Assembly: GCA_022606425.2 (NCBI GenBank) | Contig: JAHDVF020000468.1 | Span: 434,001 to 498,000 of the forward strand | Source of the DNA: Lepidostoma basale | Taxonomy: Eukaryota; Arthropoda; Insecta; Trichoptera; Lepidostomatidae | Length of the DNA: 64,000 nt | Direction: 5' to 3' | Shown: piece after piece, positions 1-11,210 of the stretch | Layout: each line of letters opens with the position of its first letter | Position numbering within the stretch: the stretch's first letter is position 1 | Position numbers and translations under genes: made by a program | The notes under the pieces: generated by a model | Seen by the model: the letters and a program-made list of their open reading frames with translations, nothing else | Database searches by the model: none | What the model was told of the DNA's origin: nothing

Positions 1-430
1 AGTGGTAGGCAGAAATAATGGATTACCACACTGTTCTTTCCTGACAGACTTCTCTCGTTTCCTCAACATTCATACATTGTGTCATGCATGCACGACGATT
101 TCACCGATTCCTCACGTGGGCGAAATTTAATATTAGATACATTTGACGTTTTCCTTGGTCTTTCCTTATATCTAGTTCCGTTTACGTCGTTTACATATCC
201 TTTCTTTGCCATTCATTCTTTCCATATGTCCAAACCGTTTTAATTATCCATTTATTATTTTGTCCTCAAAAATTTCTTTCCCACTGCATTTACTTCTAAT
301 ATTTGCAGTTGAAACTCTAATCAAATACAGAATTAACACACACTCGTCTAAGATAACTCATTTCTACTGCATTTATTCTACTTTCATTCTTATTTTGCCA
401 GTTCCATGCTTCACTTCCATACAAAAGGGA
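1..430 (-). mobile_element. LINE-A 3' fragment
   Basis: Decayed 3' part of the most abundant non-LTR retrotransposon family here (called LINE-A). The minus strand carries the degraded C-terminal reverse-transcriptase region also seen at 19.1, 42.4 and 53.5 kb, with patches like RWFGHMKRMDERR and RGRPRKAWHDQINQIL. The copy runs off the left edge and no (TTAG)n tail is visible inside the window. Clade is inferred as RTE-like or related, not proven. Confidence 0.7.
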
Positions 431-431
431 A

Positions 432-528
432 TGTGAAACTACCTCATTAAAATATCCAAATGGCATCTCAAGAACGAGCAACGATGTCAGACATGCTACA
501 AACTAATCCCTAGGATAGAAACTTAAAA
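432..528 (+). mobile_element. SINE 3' tail fragment
   Basis: Matches only the 3' tail of the SINE seen complete at 4527-4880 (gaaactacc, cattaaa, aaatggcatct, aaactaatccct). The tRNA-like head is absent. It directly abuts the LINE-A fragment to the left. Confidence 0.6.
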
Positions 529-718
529 AATTGATATGTAGGAAAACATTATTTTTTCCATACATGCACATGACTATTTTATATCTGTGTGTTTGAAAGT
601 TAGAATAATTACCATCATGAAAACGATATAAACATGGTGCATGGTGAAAGAGAACTTCCTTCAAAACTTGACGAGAATACATAAGTGAAGAAAGAATGTT
701 CAGATACACAATATATGC

Positions 719-752
719 ATATTATTATTATTATATTATTATCATTATTACT
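719..752. repeat. (ATT)n microsatellite
   Basis: Imperfect ATT trinucleotide run with single-base interruptions. Confidence 0.75.
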
Positions 753-828
753 ATTTTGTTCAATAGCACGTAACACCGTTACAGCGCGAGCCAAATCAAT
801 GTAAAGGGTACATCTAAATTGACTTAAC

Positions 829-990
829 AACATGTGATAGGTAGCTAATCTATAGCCATTTTATTGTCATAAGAATTCTTCACCAGACCAAAGATAATGT
901 GAGAATCAAACAACTATGATCGCCGAGAATCGAATACGGGACCTTCGGTGTGGCAATCGAAGCCGTAGCCTACTCTGCTACGAAGGTCGT
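829..990 (-). mobile_element. tRNA-derived SINE, 3'-truncated
   Basis: Minus-strand copy of the SINE. Read on the minus strand it has the A-box region (cagagtagg), a degraded B-box (attcgattctcgg) and the body motifs tctttggtctggtgaagaat and ataaaatggc. It stops after the ...ctatcacatg motif and lacks the tail. Confidence 0.75.
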
Positions 991-1470
991 CATATACGAG
1001 TATAAAACAATATCAAAAAATGCAGAACTCTGGTACGGTAAATTTATTTCAGATCGATTAAAAATAAAACGTAAATATAAACCTTTATTTAAAACCTGTT
1101 AAGAACGATTTTATAAGTTAAACCATTGTAGTAGCTGTATTAGATAATTTGTTTCTGTGTTGTCAGATAATTTATATTTTATATAATTGATATTAATTTT
1201 TATACATTACAACTTCAACGAATTCTGGAAATATTTTAATATCTCACTAACCTGTTTCTATACCGACTTAAAACGCAAATAATTAAGTTACGTAATAATT
1301 TTTTTTTTATTTATATTTATTTTTAACAGAAACACAGATACAATTTCGAAAATAAGAACCGTTAATAATTTTAAACAAAACCGTTTCCTGAAAAACATAT
1401 AGAGACTTTTTAGTCCCGATAAAGAAAAATAAAATAACGGATTATACTGTTTTTCTAAACGATTTTAATA
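991..1470. other. AT-rich interval, no gene seen
   Basis: Unique-looking AT-rich DNA. One copy of the octamer TACGAGTA at 995-1002. I see no exon or repeat that I can name. Confidence 0.5.
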
Positions 1471-1471
1471 T

Positions 1472-1790
1472 TTAACTAACTAACTAACTAGCCATCACGC
1501 CGTCTCCCCGAAGGCGTAGGCAGAAATAATGAACTGCCACACTTTTCTTTCCTGACATATTTCTCTCGCTTCCTCAACATTCATACATCGTGTCATACAC
1601 GCGCATCGATTTCTCTGACTCCTCACATGGCCGACATTCAATATTTGATTTATTTGATCGTGCCACCTTTCCTCGGTCTTTCTCTATTTCTGGTTCCATT
1701 TACATCGTTAACATATAATTTTTTTACCATTCTTTCTTCATTCATTCTTTCCATATGTCCAAACCATCTAAATGATCCTTATACTTTATA
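1472..1790 (-). mobile_element. LINE-A 3' end with (TTAG)n tail
   Basis: The minus strand ends in the typical LINE-A 3' terminus. The last codons read as ...AYAFGETA followed by a stop, then (TTAG)n, seen here on the plus strand as taactaactaactaact. The copy is 5'-truncated near 1790. This tail repeat marks most copies in the window. Confidence 0.8.
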
Positions 1791-2339
1791 CTCGTAAAAT
1801 TTTTAAATGTTTATTTTTAGTAACTTCATATGTATTAGATTGATATATGATATGATTATATAAATACGCTATTATTATACATCATATTCCTTTGTAACAC
1901 GTGGATTATCTTACAAGTTACAAAACTTACTTATAGTTACAAAAAACCCATGAAGTAATCATATAATAGACAAAACAGTTATATTCACGATTTCATGACT
2001 CATTTCATTCAATGACTAATTTTTATCTTAAAAACTTGTATTTGTTTGGCCTAATGATTTTAATTTCAACTAAAAAATTGATAACCAAAAATAAAATTCC
2101 GTCCCCACTCGTTTAAATGATTATCAGTAATTTAAAAGTCTTTCATCACAAGTTGCATTCAATTATACAATGTATGGATGTTGCAGAAAAGTGTTGTTAA
2201 GTAAATTTTTATGATGTTGACTGCAATTGTAGTGAGTAAAGAAAATTGTATATTATAAAGATAATCTAATGATTTCACTGAAATATCTTGAAGATCATTT
2301 AAATAGAAATTAAATAAAAATATTTTTTTAAAGAATTTC
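1791..2339. other. AT-rich interval, no gene seen
   Basis: Low-complexity AT-rich sequence. No exon, TIR or recognisable repeat was found. Confidence 0.45.
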
Positions 2340-2445
2340 TTCAATTTTTTCTTTATTCCGACAGAAAGTCTGTCGATGACAGCGAACCTGGCGAAACCGG
2401 TCGCTGTCGAAATAAAGAATAAAGTGAAAGTAGTTCCTTAAAAAA
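2340..2445. mobile_element. Foldback element FB-3 (hammerhead-like terminus)
   Basis: Short inverted-repeat element. ctttattccgacag on the left pairs with ctgtcgaaataaag on the right. Between them lies GGCGAAACCGGTC, the GAAAC-NN-GTC block shared with the other foldbacks. A second copy is at 38165-38315. Confidence 0.65.
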
Positions 2446-2519
2446 CATGGTTTTATTTAATTACTATTTAACATTATTGTTTACAATATATTTGTTATTT
2501 TTCTAATTTTTTAATGTTT

Positions 2520-2745
2520 TTTTATCCAACGGGTCGTTTGAACCCAATTTCTGTATTCAATTTGTTTTTAGCTATTATATTGATTGATATGTAATAGATT
2601 GTTAATCTATCACCATTTTATTTTCAAGGGAATTCTACACCAGACCAAAGACATTGTGCAAATCAAACTGCCATCGCTGGGAATCAAACCTCGGAACGTT
2701 CGGTATGGCATTTATAGCTCTAACCACTCTGCTACGAAGGTCGTT
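2520..2745 (-). mobile_element. tRNA-derived SINE
   Basis: Minus-strand copy with degraded A and B boxes (cagagtggttagagc; aggtttgattcc), the body motif ctttggtctggtgtagaatt and the distal motif gggttcaaacgacccgtt. It is about 225 bp and lacks the outer tail. Confidence 0.75.
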
Positions 2746-3081
2746 ATTTTGTTGAATATGAGTGTTTGAAATAAAAATTTACCAACAAAAATGGGATTCA
2801 GTGATTTAATATTTAGGTTTTTGTGCTACAAGCGCGTTGAGCTCTCTTGATATTTAGATAAAGAATAATTATTACGTTGAAAAAATATTATATAGTATTT
2901 TTAAACATTTTTAATAACCAATTAATTTAATTATAAAATTATTGATTAACTAATATTCAAAAATATATTTCAAACAGAAACAGCTTATAGTTCATTATTT
3001 TAAATAATTAAGTTAATGTTTTCAAATAAATAAATAAATACATTTATCATTACAAATAAACCATTAAAAAATAATACTCAC
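2746..3081. other. Intron or downstream of the 3082-3267 exon
   Basis: AT-rich DNA immediately 3' (minus strand) of the donor at 3081. It presumably lies in an intron. No second exon could be recognised. Confidence 0.4.
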
Positions 3082-3267
3082 ATAGAGGAAGGGTTCCATA
3101 TAAACTTCGTACAAATTACTCTGGAAATCTGGAACTGGTGGTAAATTCCTGATAATCAAATTCCTTCCAAATCCGGGAATATCGGCATAAGCTTTTGCTA
3201 CGACCATTTCAGACACCGCAATTCCTAAGAATATAAGAGCGAGGCTTATAAGTGATTCGACAGCCAT
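3082..3267 (-). CDS. First coding exon of an unrecognised gene with hydrophobic N-terminus
   Basis: I do not recognise this protein. The minus strand has an ATG in good context (caacATGGC) followed by 62 codons that end exactly at a strong donor (GTGAGTATT), so the exon ends in phase 0. Residues 5-25 are hydrophobic (LISLALIFLGIAVSEMVVA), which suggests a signal peptide or a signal anchor. They are followed by a polar stretch with ADIPGFGR and LPPVPDFQ. A TCAGTT initiator-like site lies about 83 bases upstream. The remaining exons should lie to the left, inside the long repeat-filled stretch or beyond the window edge. The hydrophobic start, Kozak context and splice site agree, but a chance ORF ending at a donor cannot be excluded. 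Confidence 0.55.
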
Positions 3268-3344
3268 GTTGAAAACAATATTTTTTACAGATTAATTGCA
3301 CACTTGCTAAAGAATAGACGTCTGCTTCCAAGGAAGCTGTTATA

Positions 3345-3354
3345 ACAACTGATT
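3345..3354 (-). promoter_or_regulatory. Candidate initiator (TCAGTT) for the 3082-3267 gene
   Basis: The minus strand reads aaTCAGTTgt, which matches the arthropod Inr consensus. It lies about 83 bases upstream of the predicted ATG, with no intron signals needed between. Inference only. Confidence 0.3.
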
Positions 3355-3839
3355 TCTTGTCGTGTTATCGTTCAATCCGCGCAGATTTTGACCTAAAAGC
3401 TCCGCCAACGTTGATCCTTGGCGGGAAACTGCAAGGGCGACTCTAGCGAAGAAAATCAGAAGCTTCATCAGATAAGTGATATGTTGTTATCTCAGTTCCT
3501 TCGTGCATCTGTACAAGTGTCCTCAATAGAATAAAGTCAAGGAGACCCTTTATGTCGGATATGCAAGATATCTTCAAGGAAAAATTACAGCTATTGAAGA
3601 ATTATTTTCAAATACTCGCGGAAGTCACCTTTTCTTATAATTATTAAAGGATTGCCAAACAAATAATATATAATTATGAAGGATGATGTAAATAATAAAA
3701 GTGTTTTCTTGACATAAAAATTTAACTTCGCAATAATAAAGTGACTATGTGATATTTATAATACTCGTATATTAATTACGATATTAAGTTACAAGTCTCA
3801 TGGAAAGATGGCACGATAAAATGTTAAAAGTATATTTGC

Positions 3840-4023
3840 TAAGTTAATTACTCAATATTGAATGTCTACCACGTGAGGAGTCAGAGAAATCGACGCGCGT
3901 GCATGACACGATGAATGAATGTTGAGGAATCGAGAGAAATATGTCAGGAAGGAAAAATGTGGTGGTCCATTCTTTCTGCCCACCCCTTCGAGGAGACAGC
4001 GTGATGGTTAGTTAGTTAGTTAG
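3840..4023 (+). mobile_element. LINE-A 3' end with (TTAG)n tail
   Basis: Plus-strand terminal fragment with the conserved blocks gaggagtcagagaaatcgac, gcatgacacgatg and the terminal gttagttagttagtt tail. Severely 5'-truncated. Confidence 0.8.
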
Positions 4024-4526
4024 TTCATTACTCAATATGTGAAATATACCAAATAAAGTTATTATCTATTTAATTATTATGAAAATTAAACCATAAACCA
4101 TATAATACATTTAAAAATACTCAAAAAATAAGGAAAACTTTTATTTATCCATATTTTTTAATTAACAAATTATGTTAAAGTTAAATACATCCCTTAAAAT
4201 TTGTGTGTTACTGTTTGCGTTATAAATATACGTTAATCGATAGTTGAATTATATAAACACTAATCTCAATGTCTTACAACACTATGTGCATACAAATTAG
4301 TTCGATTCTAAATATATCGAACATTTAAAAGTAAGATCGCTTGGTTTTTACTAGATTTACAATATATTTAATTCACTCGATCGACAGAAACGTAACAAAA
4401 CACAAAAAACAACTTCTGAAAAACAGAATTAATTTATTGTTTTCTTAATAACTACTAAACAAAGAAGTATTATTTATTTTGCATAATAGCTTAAAGTAAT
4501 GCTGAATAAGAAAGTAATAAGTAAGT
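4024..4526. other. AT-rich interval, no gene seen
   Basis: No exon or named repeat was recognised. Confidence 0.45.
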
Positions 4527-4880
4527 GGCGACCTTTGTGGCATAGTGGAAAGAGCTATGGCTGCCCCACCGAAGGTCCCGGGTTCGATTCCCAGCGAACG
4601 TGATTGTATGTGTGAGCAGTGTGATTGTCACACTGTCTTTGGTCTGGTGAAGAATTCGCGTGACAATAAAATGGCGATAGACTAGCTACTTATCACGCGC
4701 CAAGAGAATGTATACCTGAAAAGTTATGTAGAGTAATTGGATTGAAATAACCTGTTGTATAGAATAGTGGAAAGCAACGGGAAACCAGCACATTAAAAGA
4801 CCCAAGTGGCATCTTAAGGACTAGCAAAAATGTTACATTTTGCTACAAATCATTCCTTTGGATTGTAACTAGCGAAGCGA
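4527..4880 (+). mobile_element. tRNA-derived SINE, best full-length copy
   Basis: Most complete SINE in the window. The tRNA-like head has an A box (tggcatagtgg, 4537-4547) and a canonical B box (ggttcgattcc). It is followed by a body (gtctttggtctggtgaagaa, acaataaaatggcgatag) and a conserved tail (ggaaagcaacgggaaac, gacccaagtggcatctt, caaatcattcctttgg). The anticodon-loop region ctgcccc/ctgccat of the copies recalls a Gly(GCC) tRNA; that is inference. Such heads carry the internal Pol III promoter, while the tail is probably recognised by a partner LINE. Confidence 0.85.
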
Positions 4881-4964
4881 AGTACGCGAATTAAGAAACG
4901 TATATGGTTTATTTCATAAATACATGATTTTACGTTATGACGTAATAAACACGAAAATATGTAT

Positions 4965-5215
4965 TTATAGTTTCTTGAACAATGATGTAAAACTCGCATA
5001 TTAAATAATTAATACGAATGAAAGCGTCGGTTTTCTAGAAGTTTTATTATATTTTATGGGAATGACATGTTTCGCCCTTCTAACGCATTATCAAATGTCA
5101 AATGTATACATTTGATAATGCCTTAGAAGGACGAAACATGTCATTCCCATAAAATATAATAAAACTTCTAGAAAACTGACGTTTTCATTCGTATTAATTA
5201 CGATAATATGTGTTT
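4965..5215. mobile_element. Foldback element FB-1, near-perfect palindrome
   Basis: Two arms of about 90-110 bases in inverted orientation, meeting around 5095-5105. Arm landmarks are ttaatacgaatgaaa, ttttctagaagttttatta and atgggaatgacatgtttcg. The inner part of the right arm reads TTGATAA-T-GCCTT-AGA-AGGAC-GAAACATGTC, a degenerate hammerhead-like arrangement. More arms occur at 9.9-10.4, 16.0, 16.5, 37.9, 46.2 and 63.8 kb. Confidence 0.8.
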
Positions 5216-6073
5216 ACCGCTAAATGATTTTTTGTTTACAACATTTAATGTAAAAGAACTGAACCTTTTAAGAATGATATTGATTAAAAATTCTGTGATA
5301 CTCCGGAAGATCCATAAATCCATCAATAGTCCCCGGTGATGTAAGTCCCACGCTAGACTCCGCATAGATTAAGACACGATTTAAGATAAGTTTTTTTCCA
5401 AATTGGCAATTTGCAGTCTTCACAGCGTAATAGAAGCGTAGACAGACCAAAAATATAGCAGAATACAAAATGATTACGGGACTTTAGATAAACAAATATT
5501 TTTTTATAGTATATACGTATACGAGTAATATCTAATATTTGGATTATCGTCTTCTTTACGAACGGATCAAACCCACATTGGTTTTAGATATCACCTAAAA
5601 TTTTCTATATAACATTTTTATCAGTTTTATATATTATAAATAATATTTAAGTTTTAAGGAATTCAATAAACTATAATATTTGCAACCCTTGAAATATTCA
5701 CGGAAGTAAACATTTGCTACCCGTTAAAAACTTGGTTCACTGTACAATCATAATCAGTAATAATGTAATTAATTAATGTAAATGTATTTTTTTTTCACAC
5801 GCGCTAAAAATTCACAATTAACAACACAAAATTATTCTCCTTTTGTTTTCTACACTACTGTCATACAACAATAATCAGAACAAAATTCCAAATTATCCAG
5901 AAACGTTCATAGGCATGCGCATCGTGTGCATTTCTAATTACTTTCGGAGGGAATCAAAGTATTCCTCTCTCGCTCTCTTGCATTCACAATATTCGTGTAC
6001 CCTTCGTGTTTTCTTATTATGATTATCGAGACTATACAAAAAAAATCAAATTAAAAATAAAACTGAAAAAGTA
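5216..6073. other. Unassigned interval with one weak ORF
   Basis: Contains a 66-codon minus-strand ORF (5268-5468) that resembles no family I know and lacks convincing splice partners. TACGAGTA is at 5520-5527. Nothing else was recognised. Confidence 0.4.
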
Positions 6074-6230
6074 AACTAACCATCACGTCATTTTTTTAAA
6101 GGCAGAAATGATGGACCACCTTACTCTTATATCCAAACATGCTTCTCTCGTCTACTCAACAGTCATACATCGTGTCATGCATGCACGTCTATTTCTCCGA
6201 CTCTCACTTGCGCGACATTTATGATTTAGA
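6074..6230 (-). mobile_element. LINE-A 3' end fragment
   Basis: Reverse complement of the LINE-A terminus (ctaaccatcacg, catacatcgtgtcatgcatg), diverged and very short. Confidence 0.7.
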
Positions 6231-7355
6231 TTGAAATATATTAATATAAATTGTAATAATTAATTTAGCATTTTTAGGCAACGTCAACTTCTTGATTTGA
6301 GTTAACTTGTACATTTTGCAATAGTATTTAAGTGACAGAAGTCAAATTCACATTTTCGACTAGTGTCGCTTTTAAAATATTAACAAAATATGTTTAACAT
6401 TTTATTTTTAACTAGCGTATTTAACATCATGAAAACTCATATTAAAGTAAATATTTCTATTAGGCATTTTACATCATATACATTCATGTATGTAATAGAA
6501 ATCTCATATTAAAATACTCGAAAAAAATTCATATTACTATTTCTAATGTGGGACAAGACGAAAAAGTGATTTTATAATTTATAATTGTATCACTTTTGAA
6601 ATAGAAGTGCAATATACTCGTATTAACTAAAACAAGATTATTAATATATGTTTTTTTTTTTAATATTACGAAGATTCTGGCTTTTGGTAAATAAATAATA
6701 TGCACAAAAAGTTAATTGAAACAAAAAACGTTTCAGTGCATTAAAAAAAACTATAGATTTATAACCATATTTTTTATCGACAAAGAATGCAATATTTTAA
6801 TTACACACTAAATAATAAACTAGCCGCATCAAATCTATAATACTCTAATCAAAAGGTAAGCAGGTATCCTGTGTACGAGTATATGGTAAATGTATATAAT
6901 ATACCACTCTGCACACAAAATGAATAGTGCTAAATTGACCAATTTCGTCCTTCCGAAAGATCACCTTAATACTATTTTTTGCACAAGAACTAAGTAGGCA
7001 CGTCTTCGGTTCGTGGAATCTTCTCGTTTTTTTCTATATATCTATGGTTTACCTATGCGAATATGGGCGGCATATCAAAATTATAGGGTTGGTTGAGATC
7101 GAACACCCAGAGTCATTACGTATTGTTCGAGATGGTTCTTTCTGCCAACTAATTAATTTTTCAATTTAAGGTGCAGGTTTAAAAAAAATATATTCCTGTG
7201 CATATGCGAAATTTACGTAGACTAGTAAAAAAACATACGTGAATAGTGTAGTATCAAAACAGACATCTGTCATCGACAACGAAATTGAAGTAAATGTTGT
7301 TTAATATAGGATTATTCCGTTCTTTTCATTTGTGGTCTTCTTCATATTTTAAGTC
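6231..7355. other. AT-rich interval, no gene seen
   Basis: Octamer copies at 6615-6622 and 6874-6881. Slightly GC-richer text around 6950-7140 has no convincing exon. Confidence 0.4.
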
Positions 7356-7359
7356 GTAT

Positions 7360-7645
7360 TCATCATGACTGAGGGTCGTGTCCATCACATAAACCATCCA
7401 CCATGTCTCACCACGCTGCTCCTGTCGCCGATCAGTCTCCAGGCTGCAGCTGTCGAGACACCAGTCAGCGCCTCGATTTTATGGGACCAGCGGTTCGGTG
7501 GCCATCCTTGTGGTCGCTTTCCCTCTACTTTGCCCATTATTATAAGCCTAACGAGGTTTTCCTGATCTCTCTGGGCTATGTGACCAAAATATTTTAACAC
7601 TCTCCGAGAGCACGAGATAGTCTGAATACGTTGGTAGTATTGGTT
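7360..7645 (-). mobile_element. LINE-C 3' coding fragment
   Basis: The minus strand encodes the C-terminal part of an RTE-like LINE ORF (motifs RVLKYFGHIAQRDQ, IIMGKVEGKRPQGWPP, AAAWRLIGDRSSV). The related fragment at 43.4 kb shares FGHIARRDQ and GRPPSRRSDQI. There is no long upstream coding region here. Confidence 0.8.
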
Positions 7646-7689
7646 TTCTAAAAAAATACGGCTATATCTAGGGTTCTTCAACGTTATAA

Positions 7690-8625
7690 TTAGGTGTTTA
7701 TTTCAAAAGCGGACAAACAAACCCTTTATGAGTAATTTTTGTGAGTAATTCACCTTAAGGGCACTTGAGATGATTTACTTACGAAAACGGCGCTATAAAA
7801 ATAAGCCTAATTCTACGGTTTTTCCTCAAATCGGTCTTGTTTAACTAACAAAGTATATGGAACATTGAAAACTACATTATTTCTATCTATTTTATCTTAT
7901 ATCGGATAGTTGCCAAGTAAATGCTTCATCAATAAAATATAATAAATTTTGTTTATGTATCCGTTTTTCTTAACAAATAAGATTAACTAATCTTGATTTG
8001 TCGTATCGATAAGTTAGTTTTATCATATTTTCTAGCGCACAAAGTATTGTATGAAACTAAATATTACACATTTTTAAATTTATCACCGTTGTGTTATAAC
8101 GTATGTGTTTATATTATAAGTTTGAAAACCTTTTACAAGAATTAATGAAACATTAATAGTGATGAATCTTTGATATCAATGATATCATTTAAATTAACGC
8201 AAACTTCCTTTCAACTCTTCCCCTAATTAATATTTTAATAGCATCAAGTTATATTTATTAAAATATTGATATTGACGATTTACTTCAGGTAATCATTTCC
8301 CATATCTGGCAAACCATTGACAGTGATAACTGAGAGCCGGTAATGTTTTGTACCGGTTCGGTGCTCTACACAGGAAAACTCGGTTCCTGAGTTCATTTAT
8401 TACTAATTAATACATCCAGACTGGCTCCAGCTTAAGTGGACCAGAGTTAAGGGGCACACTTGATAAATGCGTAATCAATAAAGAATTTTGAATTAATCGT
8501 TTGCTCTCAATATTACATTAATTATTAACTTATATTATATATAATACTAGTGAAGTGTACAATATATTATTCTTCCTTGCTATATACCTATGCGGTCTAT
8601 TCTCCAGAGGGTTGCTCCTTCGGTC
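7690..8625. other. Unassigned interval
   Basis: AT-rich. Around 8280-8480 there is somewhat richer unique sequence ending in aatcaataaagaattttg, which could be a polyadenylation region, but no ORF supports a gene. Confidence 0.35.
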
Positions 8626-8639
8626 AAAGTGGAATCTCG

Positions 8640-9175
8640 GCTATCCTTTCATACTTTAAGACGTCTTCCACAAGGACGAGTCCCATAAGGCTGATTATGT
8701 AGTGCAATATAGAGGAGTCTGGTGATGTCCATTCTTTGGACATGAGCGTGCCAGTCTCTCCTTCGCTGTCTACTCCATCTTATACGAGTATCCTCACATA
8801 TCCTCTCACATATCCTCTCATATCCTCTCGTATCCTCACATATCACTCTTATTCTGCTGTTCCTAGCGCGATCTCTTAGTGTCTTACCTGCTATCATTCT
8901 CGGAAGTCTTCAGAACATATTTGATATTGATTCAATACCATATGTTATTATTGGTCTTACGCATACTTTCAAATTACCCTCCATACCTTTATTTTTCCAA
9001 AGTGTGGATTTTAGACCACTAAAGATTGCAGCTGCCTTGTAGAATTGGGAACATATTTTTCCAACCAGGTATATTCCTAGATATCTGTAGGTACAGACCC
9101 TTTCTATGGGTTGGTTCTCTACACTTAGCTCACATGTTATTTGGCGTTTTGGAGAAGGTCGTGTAATTTACCAAA
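8640..9175 (-). mobile_element. LINE-B fragment
   Basis: Minus-strand LINE-B C-terminal region: MIAGKTLRDRARNSRI, then WSRQRRRDWHAHVQRMD, as in the longer copy at 32.2 kb. The coding text carries a local 10-12 bp repeat expansion at 8789-8848 and the hexamer ACTCGT at the junction. Confidence 0.75.
8786..8848. repeat. Short tandem repeat (atcctctcac-like)
   Basis: About five imperfect 10-12 bp units of atcctctcac / atcctctcat inside the LINE-B coding remnant. Confidence 0.75.
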
Positions 9176-9179
9176 AAAC

Positions 9180-9530
9180 CTTAATAATTGTCATGTTACA
9201 TAAGTCATCTTTACTGAATCATTTATTTTTTTCTTCTTCTAAGTAGGTCTTGCGATTTATTTAGACAGATATCAAATTTGCTCCTGTGATGAAAACGTTC
9301 AGCTATCTCGCCATCTCTTTTGTGGTCGTCCTGGTGATGGACGGCCTTCTGGATTCTCGTGCATCACTATCTTGCCATTCCTCACTGGGTCCATCGTCTC
9401 GATGTGGACCCTCCAAAACTGTAATCTCACTTTGTCATCAATTTTTGCAGGTTCTGTATATCTCTTCTTTAAGTATCCTATTTCTAAGGATTATACCCAT
9501 GATAGAATCCAATAATTAAATTTTAGCTGT
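9180..9530 (-). mobile_element. LINE-B-like coding fragment
   Basis: The minus strand reads FWRVHIETMDPVRNGK, then EGRPSPGRPQKR and RDGEIAERF after allowing frameshifts. This is the HVxRMD...GRPxxR pattern of the same LINE clade but a different subfamily from the 8.7-kb fragment. Confidence 0.6.
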
Positions 9531-9924
9531 TCTTAGGAGATTTTTCGTTGTGAATCATTTCCCGAAACGTTAAAAAGTATTTAAGTTACTCTACATGTAT
9601 ATGTAATTCATGAACATCATCACCACCTGAAGGATTCATAATATGCGTGTTGTACACCGATTACAAGACATTATTCAAGAAACAATTGTCACAAAAAATA
9701 GCGCTTGCATGTGAATGTCGATGATTGCTGGTAATTATTTCTGATTATAAATGGTAAGTGATACTTTCGAATGCCATTAAACTTATTTTTGTGGAATTAG
9801 TAATATAATGAGATATAAAAAGGCCGCAATAAAATGACTCATGATTGAATGATGCTTAGGAAAATTATTAATCATCATTTGTTTAATTAAAAATAATATT
9901 TTTTCTTGGTACCATCTCAAGTTA

Positions 9925-10400
9925 GTAATCAATACGAATGAAAACGTCTGTTTTCAAGAAGTTTTATAATATTTTATGGGAATGAAAAGTTACCCCTGAC
10001 ATTTGATGATGTAAAACTTAATATTGAATAATTAATACGAATAAAAAATTACTGTTTTCTAGAAGCTTTATTATATTTAATAGGAATGACAGTTTCACCT
10101 TGTTAAGCCATTATCAAAATTGAATCAACATTTAATAATGTCTTGAAAGGCAAAATACACCAGAAGATGGCAGCAAACTGCCGAAACTGGTCGACGTTAA
10201 ACACAAGTGGAAGCACACTAAAATAAAGAAATTTTGTATATATTTTTTTATTATTTTTCATTATTTAAAATTAACTTATACTAAGAAATTTCAATTAAAA
10301 ATATTAATTATTTGAAGGCGAAATGTGTCATTCCCATAAAATCCAATAAAATGTCTAGAAAACAGACGTTTTCATACGTAATAATTATTTAATATGGAGT
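9925..10400. mobile_element. FB-1 arms split by a nested FB-2 insertion
   Basis: One FB-1 arm at 9930-10000, then a more complete FB-1 with left arm at 10020-10110 and right arm at 10305-10400. The right arm is interrupted by an FB-2 sequence (10145-10260). The FB-1 text breaks at cttgaaaggc and resumes at ttgaaggcgaaatgtgtc, so the insertion fell in the presumed helix II. Confidence 0.7.
10145..10260 (+). mobile_element. FB-2 half-element with hammerhead-like hairpin
   Basis: Reads CAGAAGA (10161-10167), T, GGCAG (10169-10173), a CAAA loop, CTGCC (10178-10182), GAAAC, TG, GTC (10190-10192). It then continues into the FB-2 arm acacaagtggaagcacac. The core has A in place of the invariant U4, so cleavage is not expected. 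Confidence 0.65.
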
Positions 10401-11205
10401 TTTACGAGTTATTCTTCAAGATACAATAAATCTAAATTAGTACACACTATTTAATTGTGCAATACATTTATGCTTAATAATTGTACAATATTATTCTTGT
10501 GTGCAGGTGGATTTTAGATCTCACCGATTTAAATAAACAGCGTAAATTCTGACAAAGTGAAATACAAGTTTTATTAAAACATGTCACTCGATGTTTGTGG
10601 ATGTAAATCCTGATATTATGATATTATGTAGACTACGGGATGTGTAGGTACACATTTCACTAGATAGGAGGTAAGAAGAACAGATAACAGTAAGCTGCCA
10701 GCCACGGGTCAGTCACGACCATAGCGTGGCGCCATACGATGGCCATCGAATAATTTAACGCTCAAACAGAAGCTGTGATGGATCTACGTCACGTGACCAT
10801 AAACTAATTTCATATCTGGCTAGAATGCACGAGCATTGCACGTTATACGAGTATACAGTATAGCAAATTAACGAGTATTTACAACTTGTACGAGTATTAC
10901 GTCACATTTGAATTATCGAGCGATACTCACTGCAAAAAAATTATAGTCCCTTTTTGACGCCGATTTGACAAGAAAGTGCAGATTAAAATGTCATCAAGAT
11001 CATAGCGGAAAATTTTGACTGATTTCTTCCCTTCGATTTTCCCTCCAGTACTAGAAATCAGAAATCTATATATTGTACCAATTATTTCAAATATTTTATC
11101 AAATAATAATGTTTAAAATATCCTCCTCGACCTCACTATTACATTGCAAAATAATAAATCAAAATGTTAACTATTATAATACAATATAATAATTTATTTT
11201 TTCAT
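10401..11205. other. Unassigned interval with a GC-richer patch
   Basis: 10690-10830 is richer in GC than its surroundings and contains acgtcacgtgacc, which holds CRE and E-box type half-sites. It could be a regulatory element. Two octamer copies lie at 10846-10853 and 10889-10896. No exon was found. Confidence 0.35.
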
Positions 11206-11210
11206 AATAT

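Noticed and set aside
4527..4600. tRNA gene
   Set aside because: A and B boxes are present, but the cloverleaf is incomplete, the same head recurs in several copies with a common body, and it continues into the SINE.
5268..5468. Minus-strand 66-codon ORF as an exon upstream of the 3082-3267 exon
   Set aside because: No family resemblance, it ends in a stop without a downstream splice donor, and another frame is equally open.
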